From Chloroflexota bacterium (GTDB taxonomy: Bacteria > Chloroflexota > UBA11872 > VXNJ01), in assembly GCA_026707405.1 (NCBI GenBank), contig JAPOWW010000004.1, positions 401,181 to 465,180 of the forward strand: a DNA stretch of 64,000 nucleotides, written 5' to 3'. The notes under the pieces are model-generated. The model ran no database searches. It was given only the letters and a program-made list of their open reading frames with translations, and had not been told where the DNA came from. A program made the translations under genes and the position numbers. This document shows, one piece after another, positions 18,546 through 26,452 of the stretch (its first letter is position 1; each line of letters starts with the position of its first letter).

Positions 18546-19544
18546 CTAGGCGGGAAGACTCCCTAAAGCCATCTTGTACGAGGCGTCGATGAGTTCGTCC
18601 GCCAGCAGGCAGTCGCGTGCCGTGGCCAGCGGCGGACGGCCTTCCTTCCAGGCGCTGAGGATTTCCCTCACGGCATCGCGATAGGCGCCGCTTTCGTCCA
18701 CAGGGGTGACCACCGGGTCCTTGCCCACTCTCGTCTCGATGAGTTCGTCGCCGCTCCAGATCAGATGGGCTTCCGATCCGGCGATCCTCCATTCGCCGTC
18801 GGTTCCGTCTACCGGATAGTTGCAACCCGCCTCCACGGTGCCTATCACGTCACCGGCCCTGAGCGTGACTATCGCGTAGTCCTCGACCGGAAGCCCGTGC
18901 ACAACCGATGACATCTCAGCGGCGACGACCTCCACCTCCGGCCCCGCAATTGAGCGAAAGATGTCGAACGCGTGCCCGCCGAGGTTCCGGAGGCAGCCTC
19001 CTCCACTGTGTTCGGAGCCGAGCATCCACTCCGACCCGCAGTCGATATACCGCTGGGGCGTGGGCCGGATCATCCTGAACTGTGTATGAGAAATCGCTCC
19101 GAACTCCCCTCGCTTGACCATCTCGGTTGCTCGCCGCGCGAACTGTGAGCGCCGGATTGCGTATGGCACGGCAATGAACGCCCCCTTTGCTTCGGCTCGT
19201 TCCACGACCGGCCGCAGTTCTTCCGCCGACATAGCCATGGGTTTTTCCATCATGAACGGATATCCGGTATCCACCAGATATCCACCCGTCTCCGCCATGT
19301 CGGAGTGCTTGCCCAGGGCTACGACGAAATCGGGTTCGGTTTCAGCCAGCATTTCTCGAAAGTCCGTGTATGACGGAGCTTCGAACAAATTGCTCCTCGA
19401 CTCCCCGATGGCAGGGTCCGGGTCTGACATAGCGACCAACTGGGTGCCCAGATCGAGCAGATGATCGACGTAGCGCGCGTCTATAACCGCGTGCCAATGA
19501 CCAACGCCGACTACTGCAACCCTGATGTCAGACAAATCGACCAT
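18546..19544 (-). CDS. Gfo/Idh/MocA family oxidoreductase
   Basis: An NAD(P)-dependent oxidoreductase for sugars, inositols or similar polyols; the substrate is unknown. The N-terminal Rossmann fold opens with VAVVGVGHWHAVIDARYVD. The cofactor/substrate motif EKPMAMSAEEL is at about 96-106. The C-terminal alpha/beta domain includes GGGCLRNLGGHAFDIFRS. Length is 332 residues. It lies 62 bp downstream of the sulfate-activation gene on the same strand, so it may share that transcript, though a link in function is not evident. Confidence 0.88.
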   Translation of the reverse strand: MVDLSDIRVAVVGVGHWHAVIDARYVDHLLDLGTQLVAMSDPDPAIGESRSNLFEAPSYTDFREMLAETEPDFVVALGKHSDMAETGGYLVDTGYPFMMEKPMAMSAEELRPVVERAEAKGAFIAVPYAIRRSQFARRATEMVKRGEFGAISHTQFRMIRPTPQRYIDCGSEWMLGSEHSGGGCLRNLGGHAFDIFRSIAGPEVEVVAAEMSSVVHGLPVEDYAIVTLRAGDVIGTVEAGCNYPVDGTDGEWRIAGSEAHLIWSGDELIETRVGKDPVVTPVDESGAYRDAVREILSAWKEGRPPLATARDCLLADELIDASYKMALGSLPA

Positions 19545-19606
19545 ATTGACTACTTCCGTCTTGGCGGGATTCGTTCCCTGCTTAGCTCAAGCGCTCCGAA
19601 TCCACA

Positions 19607-21325
19607 CTAGTGTAAGACGGCGGCTGGCGTCCCGGATTCGTTGTAGTGCTCTCTCAGAACGTCGGCAACGCCGGGACGCGTAAACTCGGCTGGCAAAGAC
19701 TGGCCGCTGCTCAGCATCTGGCGGACCTTTGTGCCGCTGAGTGCCAGATGGTGTTCGCTCGGATGAGGGCAGGTCTTGAACGAAGCGATCCCTTCGCACG
19801 TCTTGCAGAAGACCGCGTTCTCAAACGGAATCGGAACGATACCTAGTTCGTCGGGATCGAAACTCTCGAAAATGCGCTGCGCGTCGTAGGGGCCGTAGTA
19901 GTCGCCGACGCCGGCATGATCGCGGCCGACGATAAAGTGAGTGCACCCGTAGTTCTTTCGAATCAGAGCGTGGAAGACGGCCTCCCGTGGCCCCGCGTAT
20001 CGCATCGCCGCCGGCAATACTCCGAGAACAATGCGCTCCGGCGGGAAATACTCGCCAAGCAGCGCTTCATAGCATTGCATTCTGACTTCGGCGGGAATGT
20101 CGTCACTCTTGGTGGGGCCGATCAACGGGTTGACGAACAGCCCGTCGTTCAGCTCCAGTGCGACCTTTAATAGATATTCGTGCGCCCTGTGAATCGGATT
20201 GCGAGTCTGAAATCCAACCACGGTCTTCCATCCGCGCCGCCGGAATTCGGCCCTGCTCTCCGCAGGCGTCAAATCAAGGCCCCCGAAATCGGCGAGAGGC
20301 CCTATCGCTTCGACTTCACCGCCCACGTATACGTCATCCTGCTCGTAAAGCGCCGCTACGCCCGGATGCCGCCAGTCGTCGGTGCGGAATACGTTTCTGG
20401 CTTCCGTCTCCTTGTCGTATTCGAAAATGTCTTCCACGTTCAATATCCCGACGAGGCGGTCCTCGTCGTCCCGCAGGGCGGCCCGCTGGGAGCGCGCCAA
20501 GTCGACCATTGCCTTGCCCGGAATCGAAAGGGTGACAGGCATCGGCCACACCAGTCCGCTCGCCAGACGCATATTCTCGATAACGCCGTAATAGTCGGCT
20601 CTGTTCATGAATCCCCGCAGGGGGGAGAGCGCCCCCACGCCCATCAGGTAAAGGTCCGAGAGCTGTCTCTGGGAGAGGCGAATCGACGGGAGCGAACCCG
20701 CTCGCGCCCGCAGCTCATCGGCGGCTTCGGGGCCGACGCTTCGCTCTATCAACCTACCGCCGTGGGCGGGCGTCTGTAGCGTCGGCGCGTCGCGGTCGTA
20801 TATGAGGCCGAGGTTTGCGAGCGCGTCAACCAGCTTGCGGGCGCTTTCTGCCGGAGACTCCAGGCTCGTCTCAATTACGATTTCAGGCCTCGAAGGCTCC
20901 TCGTACGGATCGGAGATACCCGTGAAGTTCCTGATTTCACCCGCAACCGCTTTCTTGTAAAGGCCCTTGGGATCGCGGCGCTTGAGAACATCGAGCGGAC
21001 ACTTAACGTAGACCTCGACAAACGATCCGATCTGTCGCCGGACCTCTTCCCGCACTTCGCGGTATGGGGAGATCGCGGCGACGATTACAGCCGCTCCGTG
21101 GCGAGTCGCCATGGCGGCCACCCAGCCTATCCGTCGGACGTTGGCGTCACGGTCTTCTCTGGAAAAACCCAGTCCGGCGCTGAGGTTCTTGCGGACCTCG
21201 TCGCCGTCCAGCATTTCAACCGCGTGATTCCGAGCCTTCAACTCCTCTGCGAGGAGCGCGGCGATCGTCGATTTCCCGGCCCCGGACAGTCCGGTTAGCC
21301 ATACGGTGAATCCGTTCTTCATCAA
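19607..21325 (-). CDS. fused adenylylsulfate kinase - sulfate adenylyltransferase
   Basis: Activates sulfate to APS and phosphorylates APS to PAPS. The N-terminal APS kinase (about 1-185) has P-loop WLTGLSGAGKSTIA, LDGDEVRKNLSAGLGFS and KDPKG-like RRDPKGLYKKA. The C-terminal ATP sulfurylase (about 190-572) has the active-site QTRNPIHRAHEYL and GRDHAGVGDYYG, then a cysteine-rich CKTCEGIASFKTCPH. Domain order (kinase first) matches animal PAPS synthetases; separate cysC/sat or a cysC-cysN fusion is commoner in bacteria. It lies 55 bp after the reductase gene on the same strand, a clear assimilatory sulfate operon. Confidence 0.94.
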   Translation of the reverse strand: MMKNGFTVWLTGLSGAGKSTIAALLAEELKARNHAVEMLDGDEVRKNLSAGLGFSREDRDANVRRIGWVAAMATRHGAAVIVAAISPYREVREEVRRQIGSFVEVYVKCPLDVLKRRDPKGLYKKAVAGEIRNFTGISDPYEEPSRPEIVIETSLESPAESARKLVDALANLGLIYDRDAPTLQTPAHGGRLIERSVGPEAADELRARAGSLPSIRLSQRQLSDLYLMGVGALSPLRGFMNRADYYGVIENMRLASGLVWPMPVTLSIPGKAMVDLARSQRAALRDDEDRLVGILNVEDIFEYDKETEARNVFRTDDWRHPGVAALYEQDDVYVGGEVEAIGPLADFGGLDLTPAESRAEFRRRGWKTVVGFQTRNPIHRAHEYLLKVALELNDGLFVNPLIGPTKSDDIPAEVRMQCYEALLGEYFPPERIVLGVLPAAMRYAGPREAVFHALIRKNYGCTHFIVGRDHAGVGDYYGPYDAQRIFESFDPDELGIVPIPFENAVFCKTCEGIASFKTCPHPSEHHLALSGTKVRQMLSSGQSLPAEFTRPGVADVLREHYNESGTPAAVLH

Positions 21326-21380
21326 GTAAGTTCGTCTCCTGTGAATAGGGTGGCGTGGTTGGTAGGCTCCGAGGTCGAAG

Positions 21381-22106
21381 TTAGCCGCTCATGTGCAGTC
21401 CGCACTCGGTCTTGGCAAACCCCGGCCACCTGCCGGATCTCGGGTCTACGGAGTCCGGCTTGACCTTCCGAGTGCAAACGGTGCAGCCGAGGCTCGGATA
21501 GCCCTGGTCGTGAAGCGGGTTATATGGAACTTCGTGCGTTCGAATGTACTCCCACACTTCGCTGCTCGACCAATGCGCAAGTGGATTTACTTTGACGATT
21601 CCGAACCCCGGCTTCCACGAGACGATGCTGGTCTTGGACCTGGCGCGTGACTGGTCGCGCCTAACGCCGGTTATCCAGCATTTTTTGCCTTCGAGAGCCG
21701 CGAAGTTCGGCTCGACCTTGCGCAAGCTGCAGCAGAGGTCGGGATTCCGCTCCCAGAGCTTGTCTCCGTATTGCTCTGCTTGCTCGTCGACGGTCTGATC
21801 GGGCCGGAACGCCGATACCCGTATCCCGTATCGACGTTCGACCTCGGAAACCAGGTCGTAGGTCTGCTCGAAGAGCAGTCCCGTGTCCAGGTAGTAGACC
21901 TCCAGCTTGTCGGCAACATCCAGACGGACCGCCATGTCCACGAGGACCATGCCGGAAGCTCCGCCAAATGAGCATGACAAGGCGATATTGGGAGCGTACT
22001 GTTCGACGGCCCACTGCATGATCTCCTCGGCGCGGGCTCCTTGGAGGACGGCAGACGCCCGGTCGAGGTCGGCGCTGCCAGCGTTGTTGACGGGCGGCAA
22101 GACCAC
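21381..22106 (-). CDS. cysH: thioredoxin-dependent adenylylsulfate (APS/PAPS) reductase
   Basis: Reduces activated sulfate to sulfite. PP-loop ALSCSFGGASGMVLVDM binds the nucleotide. The paired cysteines CCSLRKVEP (about 126) and a later CTVC form the CC...CxxC set that binds a 4Fe-4S cluster; this marks the APS-reducing bacterial type. The C-terminal TECGLHMSG carries the catalytic cysteine. Length is 241 residues. GTG 22106 is the chosen start, with no strong ribosome site. The gene is first in its operon behind the promoter at 22212-22240. A fused APS kinase downstream means PAPS is also made, perhaps for sulfation. Confidence 0.93.
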   Translation of the reverse strand: MVLPPVNNAGSADLDRASAVLQGARAEEIMQWAVEQYAPNIALSCSFGGASGMVLVDMAVRLDVADKLEVYYLDTGLLFEQTYDLVSEVERRYGIRVSAFRPDQTVDEQAEQYGDKLWERNPDLCCSLRKVEPNFAALEGKKCWITGVRRDQSRARSKTSIVSWKPGFGIVKVNPLAHWSSSEVWEYIRTHEVPYNPLHDQGYPSLGCTVCTRKVKPDSVDPRSGRWPGFAKTECGLHMSG

Positions 22107-22211
22107 ACCAGTCGCATCTGCCTGATGAACCGTGGGACGTGTAGCGATCGTGAGACCTCCAGGACGTTATCGCTGACTTCGAAATCGGTTTCTCGCCGCG
22201 CGGCGAGGGGA

Positions 22212-22240
22212 ATTGTAACTTATCTAATTGATTTAGTGAA
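22212..22240 (-). promoter_or_regulatory. promoter of the sulfate-assimilation operon
   Basis: Read on the minus strand: -35 TTCACT (22240-22235), a 17-bp spacer, then -10 TACAAT (22217-22212). That is 4/6 and 5/6 of the sigma-70 consensus at ideal spacing. The -35 lies inside the palindrome 22236-22251. Confidence 0.6.
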
Positions 22241-22251
22241 TATATATTCAC
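22236..22251. promoter_or_regulatory. perfect 16-bp palindromic operator candidate
   Basis: GTGAATATATATTCAC is its own reverse complement. It overlaps the -35 box of the leftward cysH promoter and lies about 40 bp ahead of the rightward radical SAM gene. A dimeric repressor bound here would block the sulfate operon and could affect both directions. No regulator gene is adjacent. Confidence 0.6.
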
Positions 22252-22278
22252 GCTTATGAATGTTCGGAAATTGTATGG

Positions 22279-22284
22279 TACTAT
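22279..22284 (+). promoter_or_regulatory. -10 box of the radical SAM gene, probably leaderless
   Basis: TACTAT at 22279-22284 ends 6 bp before ATG 22291, so a start site at the usual distance falls on or next to the A of ATG. No clear -35 is visible. Confidence 0.35.
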
Positions 22285-22290
22285 GCTCGC

Positions 22291-23244
22291 ATGTTGTCGC
22301 AGGTCCGGCGTGTCAAGTCCATGGGCCGGCTTCGAATTCTGGAGATCGAGTCGAAGTCGGCCCTGAGCCGCGTCAAAGGAATGTCGTTCAGGTGGGGTCT
22401 GAATCCGTATCGCGGCTGCCAGCACGGCTGCTGGTATTGCTACGCGCGTGAGACCCACACCTACCTGGAGCTCGGGGCCGGCGAGGACTTCGAGCGAACG
22501 ATCATCGCGAAACGGAACGTCGCGGACCGTTTGCGAGAAGAGCTCTCGTCCACCAGGCGGAAAAAGTTGGAGATCGCGGTCGGTACTGCTACGGACCCAT
22601 ATCAGCCGGTCGAGGGGACATATAAGCTGACACGTGGATGCTTGGAGGTGCTCGCCGATCGACAGTGGCCCTTCGGGCTGATTACCAAGAATTCGATGAT
22701 CGTCCGTGACATCGACTTGCTGCAAGATTGCTCCCGGCGATGCGCCAGGGCAACGGTCGTAATCAGCCTGCCCATTCTTGACGACGCGGTCTCGGCTGCC
22801 ATCGAACCGCGAACAGCCCCACCGCGTCGGCGGCTTGCAACTCTCCGCGGGCTTCGTGACGCGGGTATCTCCGCCGGGATAAACCTCGCGCCGATTATGC
22901 CCGGGTTAACCGACTCGGAGTCGCAGATACGCGACGTGTTTCGAGCCGCGGTGGATAATGGCGCCGAGTTTGTGGGAGCCGCGGTCCTGCGTCTCAAACC
23001 CACTGTGGGCAGGCATTTCTTGGAGCGGCTCGGCCGCCGCCGTCCAAACCTCGCCAGACGCTACCGGAGGTTCTATACCGGTCCGAACGCGCCCGGAGCA
23101 TATCAACGCCGGATTATGCGGATAGTCGAGGAAGCCCGCCTCGATGCCGGGCTCGACATTCGCCCAATGCCCTCAAACGCCGGTGATTCCGGTTTCGCTC
23201 AGCTGCGCCTGCCCTTGAGCGCCGGTCGGTCGGCCAGACGGTAA
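22291..23244 (+). CDS. radical SAM protein, Rv2578c / spore-photoproduct-lyase-like type
   Basis: A radical S-adenosylmethionine enzyme of 317 residues. The cluster motif is CQHGCWYCYAR (C-x3-C-x2-C) at about 48-58, after NPYRGC. AVGTATDPYQPVEGTYKLTRG and GLITKNSMIVRDIDLL are the usual next blocks of COG1533 proteins. Members relate to spore photoproduct lyase, but their substrate in non-sporeformers is unknown. ATG 22291 may be read from a leaderless message; ATG 22321 is an alternative that keeps all motifs. It is divergent from cysH. Confidence 0.85.
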   Translation: MLSQVRRVKSMGRLRILEIESKSALSRVKGMSFRWGLNPYRGCQHGCWYCYARETHTYLELGAGEDFERTIIAKRNVADRLREELSSTRRKKLEIAVGTATDPYQPVEGTYKLTRGCLEVLADRQWPFGLITKNSMIVRDIDLLQDCSRRCARATVVISLPILDDAVSAAIEPRTAPPRRRLATLRGLRDAGISAGINLAPIMPGLTDSESQIRDVFRAAVDNGAEFVGAAVLRLKPTVGRHFLERLGRRRPNLARRYRRFYTGPNAPGAYQRRIMRIVEEARLDAGLDIRPMPSNAGDSGFAQLRLPLSAGRSARR

Positions 23245-23627
23245 ACGAATCGAAGGCCGGACCATATATTCGAGATGGCGCAAACCTTCGTGTCCACCAG
23301 GCCTTCACCCAGTCCCACCTCCCTGACCACGTTTTCGGTGAGGTCCGTCTCGACCCGAGAACTGCGCTTCGGCCACGCTATCCAGAGCGATCCGGCCGGC
23401 TGCAGCCGCCTCGCCAGGTTGCCGAAGTGGTCTTCGAGCAACTTCTTCTCCTTGGTGAAGAAGACGATGATGTCGAGCGAGTCGCTATTTGTGGAGCACA
23501 TCTCCACCCCGTCGGGAAGCTCGCCCAGGATTTCCTCTATGTCGTCAGGGGGATAGGCGAGCGCTAGACGGCACGACTCCTTGATCCCCAGTTTCTTGGG
23601 AAGCGGCGTTCCTGAATAGCCTGCCAC
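23199..23627 (-). CDS. DUF3052-like protein
   Basis: About 142 residues from GTG 23627 (AGYSGTPLPKKLGIKE). The segment SGTPLPKKLGIK, FFTKEKKLLEDHF and GSLWIAWPKRSS are typical of the DUF3052 family, whose function is unknown. The 'pure tryptophan-proline-lysine' WPK turn is well conserved. The frame is open further upstream, into the SDR gene, but starting beyond its stop is more natural. It sits 15 bp after the SDR stop on the same strand. Its 3' end overlaps the 3' end of the radical SAM gene by 46 bp, tail to tail. Confidence 0.75.
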   Translation of the reverse strand: MAGYSGTPLPKKLGIKESCRLALAYPPDDIEEILGELPDGVEMCSTNSDSLDIIVFFTKEKKLLEDHFGNLARRLQPAGSLWIAWPKRSSRVETDLTENVVREVGLGEGLVDTKVCAISNIWSGLRFVYRLADRPALKGRRS

Positions 23628-23641
23628 GCTAATCGCCGCTG

Positions 23642-24448
23642 TCAGCTCGTCAGGATCTCGCCGCCGTCGACTCCGATCACGTTTCCGGTGATCCAGTACG
23701 TGCGATCGTCGCACAGCGCGGCCATTGCGTTGGCCACGTCTTTGGGTGTGGTCAGCCGGCCGCTGGGATTTGCGCTGCTCGCCCGGGCGAGCAGCTCGTC
23801 GCTGCCGCCGATTACGCGGGCCGCCGGCGTATCGGTGACGCCGGCGCGGATGGCGTTGACGGTTATGCCCCTCGGAGCCAGCTCGAACGCGAGGCGCCGG
23901 ACGTGCGCGTCAAGCGTCGCTTTCACCGCCGACACGGCCCCGTAGTGAGCCCAGATTTTGGTCGAACCCTCGCTGGTCATCGCGAAGACCCGCCCGCCTT
24001 CCGCCAGGATGCCGCGCTCGACGAGTCCCCTGGTCCAATAGACCAGGCTGTGGGCCATCACGTCGAAGGTCATCTCCATCCCCGCCCGTGAAATGGTCCG
24101 GGAGTCCCCATCGGCCGTATACGGCAGCAGGTTTCCGAATGCCAGCGAATGCAGGACGGCCCGGATACGCCCCTGCGACTCTTCGCCCAGCTCCTCCATG
24201 ATCGCGTCGAGCACCGACTCGCGGGCGTCATCCTGCGCGGCGTTGGAATTGAAGAACCGGGCCTTGCGCCCGTGCGACTCGATGTCGCTCACTACCTTGT
24301 CGACCAGCGGAAGAGTCGCCCGCCGGTCAAGATGAACGCCGAAAATGTTGAGACCGTCCGCCGCAAACGCTCTGCAAGCCGCGGCGCCAAAGCCGCTGGA
24401 GGCCCCCAGGACGAGCGCCCAGTCCAGCTTTTTCGGGTTATCTGACAA
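23642..24448 (-). CDS. enoyl-[ACP] reductase-like short-chain dehydrogenase
   Basis: An SDR of 268 residues. The N-terminal Rossmann fold has WALVLGASSGFGAAACRAFA. HSLAFGNLLPYTADG is the FabI/FabL signature region. The catalytic pair is in HYGAVSAVKATLDAH: Tyr and Lys separated by six residues, the spacing of enoyl-ACP reductases, instead of the three of classical SDRs. GITVNAIRAGVTDTPAA and the C-terminal GNVIGVDGGEIL complete the fold. It most likely reduces trans-2-enoyl-ACP (fatty acid synthesis, FabL-like). fabZ is elsewhere in the window (44558). A different SDR substrate is possible. Confidence 0.82.
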   Translation of the reverse strand: MSDNPKKLDWALVLGASSGFGAAACRAFAADGLNIFGVHLDRRATLPLVDKVVSDIESHGRKARFFNSNAAQDDARESVLDAIMEELGEESQGRIRAVLHSLAFGNLLPYTADGDSRTISRAGMEMTFDVMAHSLVYWTRGLVERGILAEGGRVFAMTSEGSTKIWAHYGAVSAVKATLDAHVRRLAFELAPRGITVNAIRAGVTDTPAARVIGGSDELLARASSANPSGRLTTPKDVANAMAALCDDRTYWITGNVIGVDGGEILTS

Positions 24449-24673
24449 GACGGTATCTCTCCACTAGCTGCGGCCCGCTCAGACGGGCTCGGTCGACAGA
24501 CGAAGCGATTTTACAAGAGCCTCGACTGGTTGATGAGAAGCGGACCCGGAAGTCGAAGGCTGGACTAACGCCCGAGACGGACTTCACTGCCGTGCTCTGT
24601 CGGATGTGCCGGCGCGCTTTCCGTGTCGGCTGCGTTACGCTTCCACCGCTAGGTAGTTATTTACAACGGGCTT

Positions 24674-25567
24674 GTGTGGGTGAATATGAGCACAAAGGCT
24701 GGCCCGACCCCTTCAGCTATTTGGAGAAGCTTGAGAAACCGCTCGCCCCTTCGCCTGTCCCTGGGGCTGGCTTTTGTGGCGGCCGGTTGGTCGATCATGT
24801 GGGGCGTGGACACTTATTTCAACGCCTTTGCGTTCTGGTCGCTCTGGACGGGCGCCGGCCTGCTTGCCTGGACGCTCGGAAAAACGGACTACCCGGGTTT
24901 TCGGAGACATCTACAGCTTGCGCTGCTGTCCGTTCCCCTGTGGTGGTGGTTTGAGTTGATCAACGAAAGGGTCCAGAACTGGCACTACGTTTTGAGCTTC
25001 GACTACGGACCGGTGCAATACGGCCTATTGACGTCGGTGGCGTTTTCGACGGTGGTCCCGGCGATATGCGCCGCCAGTTCCATGATCCGGCGGGCGTCTC
25101 CTCCGCAGGAACCGCTCCGTCCGGCTCGCTCCGGCAATCGCCGCTTCGCGGTCTCTCTCATCGCTGCCGGGGCAGTGCTGCAAGTCGCCGTGGTGTTGTT
25201 TCCCACGCATCTCTTTCCGCTGGTGTGGGTCGCGCCGGCGTTGGTCTTCGATGGGCTGGTCACCTCGGCGGGCGGCCGGAGCCTCGTCCGCGACCTTGCG
25301 GCAGGGCGGTGGACTGACGTATTGGTTATCGCGGCGGGAGGTCTTGTCTGCGGGTTCTTCTGGGAGTTCTGGAATTACTGGTCGATGCCCAAGTGGGAAT
25401 ACCGGATTCCGTACCTCGGCTTTTGGAAGTTATTCGAGATGCCGGCGGCGGGATATCTGGGTTACGTCCCGTTTGCTTGGTCGGTGGTCCAGTTGGTGCG
25501 GTGGCTGGACTGCCTTTCCATCAGATCGGGCGGCGGTTTGACGACTGCCGTCTGGAAGCTGAGGTAA
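24674..25567 (+). CDS. hypothetical polytopic membrane protein
   Basis: No recognised family. About 297 residues with seven or eight hydrophobic segments and many tryptophans. Distinctive pieces are WWWFELINERVQNWHY near 95-110 and GFFWEFWNYWSMPKWEYRIPYLGFWKLFEMPAAGYLGY near 235-275. The repeated FELIN / FWEFWN acid-aromatic-Asn pattern suggests two related halves. GTG 24674, GTG 24680 or ATG 24686 could be the start. It stands alone between divergent and convergent neighbours. Confidence 0.65.
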   Translation: MWVNMSTKAGPTPSAIWRSLRNRSPLRLSLGLAFVAAGWSIMWGVDTYFNAFAFWSLWTGAGLLAWTLGKTDYPGFRRHLQLALLSVPLWWWFELINERVQNWHYVLSFDYGPVQYGLLTSVAFSTVVPAICAASSMIRRASPPQEPLRPARSGNRRFAVSLIAAGAVLQVAVVLFPTHLFPLVWVAPALVFDGLVTSAGGRSLVRDLAAGRWTDVLVIAAGGLVCGFFWEFWNYWSMPKWEYRIPYLGFWKLFEMPAAGYLGYVPFAWSVVQLVRWLDCLSIRSGGGLTTAVWKLR

Positions 25568-25595
25568 AGGCAGCGCTACTACGAGGCCGCGCCGG

Positions 25596-25667
25596 AGCCG
25601 GCGGGGGGAGTCGAACCCTCAACCTGAGCTTTACGAAAGCCCCGCTCTACCATTGAGCTACGCCGGC
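25596..25667 (-). tRNA. tRNA-Thr (CGT)
   Basis: On the minus strand the acceptor GCCGGCG (25667-25661) pairs with CGCCGGC (25603-25597). The D arm is GCTC-AATGGTA-GAGC. The anticodon stem GGGCT/AGCTC (one G-U) encloses TTCGTAA, giving anticodon CGT. The T loop is TTCGACT, with one A-C mismatch in its stem. The discriminator is T and CCA is not encoded. Length is 72 nt. Confidence 0.93.
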
Positions 25668-25760
25668 ATTACAGGAGGCAACCGCTGTCGTTCCGAGCAC
25701 CACTGTCATTCCGAGCGTAGCGAGGAATCTAATCACTACGCCGACGTTACAGGGGCAACC
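25658..25760. repeat. imperfect 25-bp direct repeat overlapping the 5' end of tRNA-Thr
   Basis: Copy A is 25658-25683 and copy B 25736-25760. They share CTACGCCG, TTACAGG and GGCAACC with two substitutions and one 1-bp indel. Copy A holds the first 10 bases of tRNA-Thr plus its 5' flank. Between them lies a short intergenic repeat that itself contains two near-identical 14-mers (25685-25698 and 25703-25716, CTGTCRTTCCGAGC). Confidence 0.65.
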
Positions 25761-25936
25761 TCCATATTGTAAGCGGCAGGCACCCGAGGAATCGCCGCCG
25801 GATCATGTGCTTCGGCGGAACGGGCGTGTAGGCGGGCCTTTCCGCGCATCGCCTACAATCTCCCAGGGGTTCAGAGTGCGCGGTCGGGCGAGCCGGGTCG
25901 GTTCGACCGGTCCGCCAAATTGGCAAGGAGGCGGCT

Positions 25937-26392
25937 TTGGAACCGGTTAACGTTGGTCAGACAGCGCCTGATTTCGCATTGAAGGACGTTGACGGCAATA
26001 ACGTCAACCTGAGCGACTTTAGCGGCGCGCACGTCGTGGTCGTCTTCTTCAGACTCGATTTCTCTCCCGTCTGAGAGGACGAATTGAGCGCGTGGCGTGA
26101 CCACGCGAGCGAATTGGAATCCAAAGGCGCCAGCCTTATCGGAATCAGCGTCGACAGTTGGTTTGCGCACAAGGTGTTCGCCGAGCAGTTGAATCTGCCC
26201 GCTCACTTTCATCTTCTCAGTGACTTTCCCAATCACGTGGCGGGCGAGTCGTACGGCTGCTGGAACGCGGAGGTCGGCACGGACGACCGTCTGACTGTGG
26301 TGGTCGATCCCGAAGGTAAGATCATTTACCAGACATTCAATAGCGAAAACCTCGTGCGTGATCCGAAGGAGGCGCTCGCCGCGATTCCGTGA
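25937..26392 (+). CDS. peroxiredoxin (AhpE/BCP type) with in-frame TGA, probable selenoprotein
   Basis: Reduces peroxides with thioredoxin-type donors. TTG 25937 has an ideal AAGGAGG (25925-25931) 5 bp upstream. The single frame runs 152 codons. Codon 46 is TGA (26072-26074) and lies exactly where the peroxidatic cysteine belongs: LDFSPV-[TGA]-EDELSAW matches the family's FSPVCxxEL. Both sides are conserved: VGQTAPDFALKDVDG before, LIGISVDSWFAHKVFAEQLN and LLSDFPNHVAGESYG after. A hairpin just downstream (26089-26107) fits a bacterial SECIS. The Pro of the usual PxxxTxxC is an Arg here. The alternative is a nonsense mutation of TGC/TGT. No sel genes are in the window. Confidence 0.82.
26089..26107 (+). 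other. SECIS-like hairpin after the peroxiredoxin TGA
   Basis: CGCGTGG (26089-26095), loop CGTGA, CCACGCG (26101-26107): a perfect 7-bp stem. It begins 14 nt after the TGA, and the loop, which carries GU, is 21 nt after it. Bacterial SECIS elements are short hairpins in the reading frame with a G/GU in the apical loop at about this distance from the UGA. Confidence 0.6.
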
Positions 26393-26452
26393 TGCGACCG
26401 GCGCGAAGCCTGTTTGGTTTTGGGGGACCTCGGTCTAGTTAGGCCCTTCCGT

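Noticed and set aside
26084-26392. A separate 102-residue peroxiredoxin fragment starting after the TGA
   Set aside because: It is in frame with the upstream half, lacks a ribosome site, and lacks the catalytic residue; one TGA-containing gene explains both halves better.
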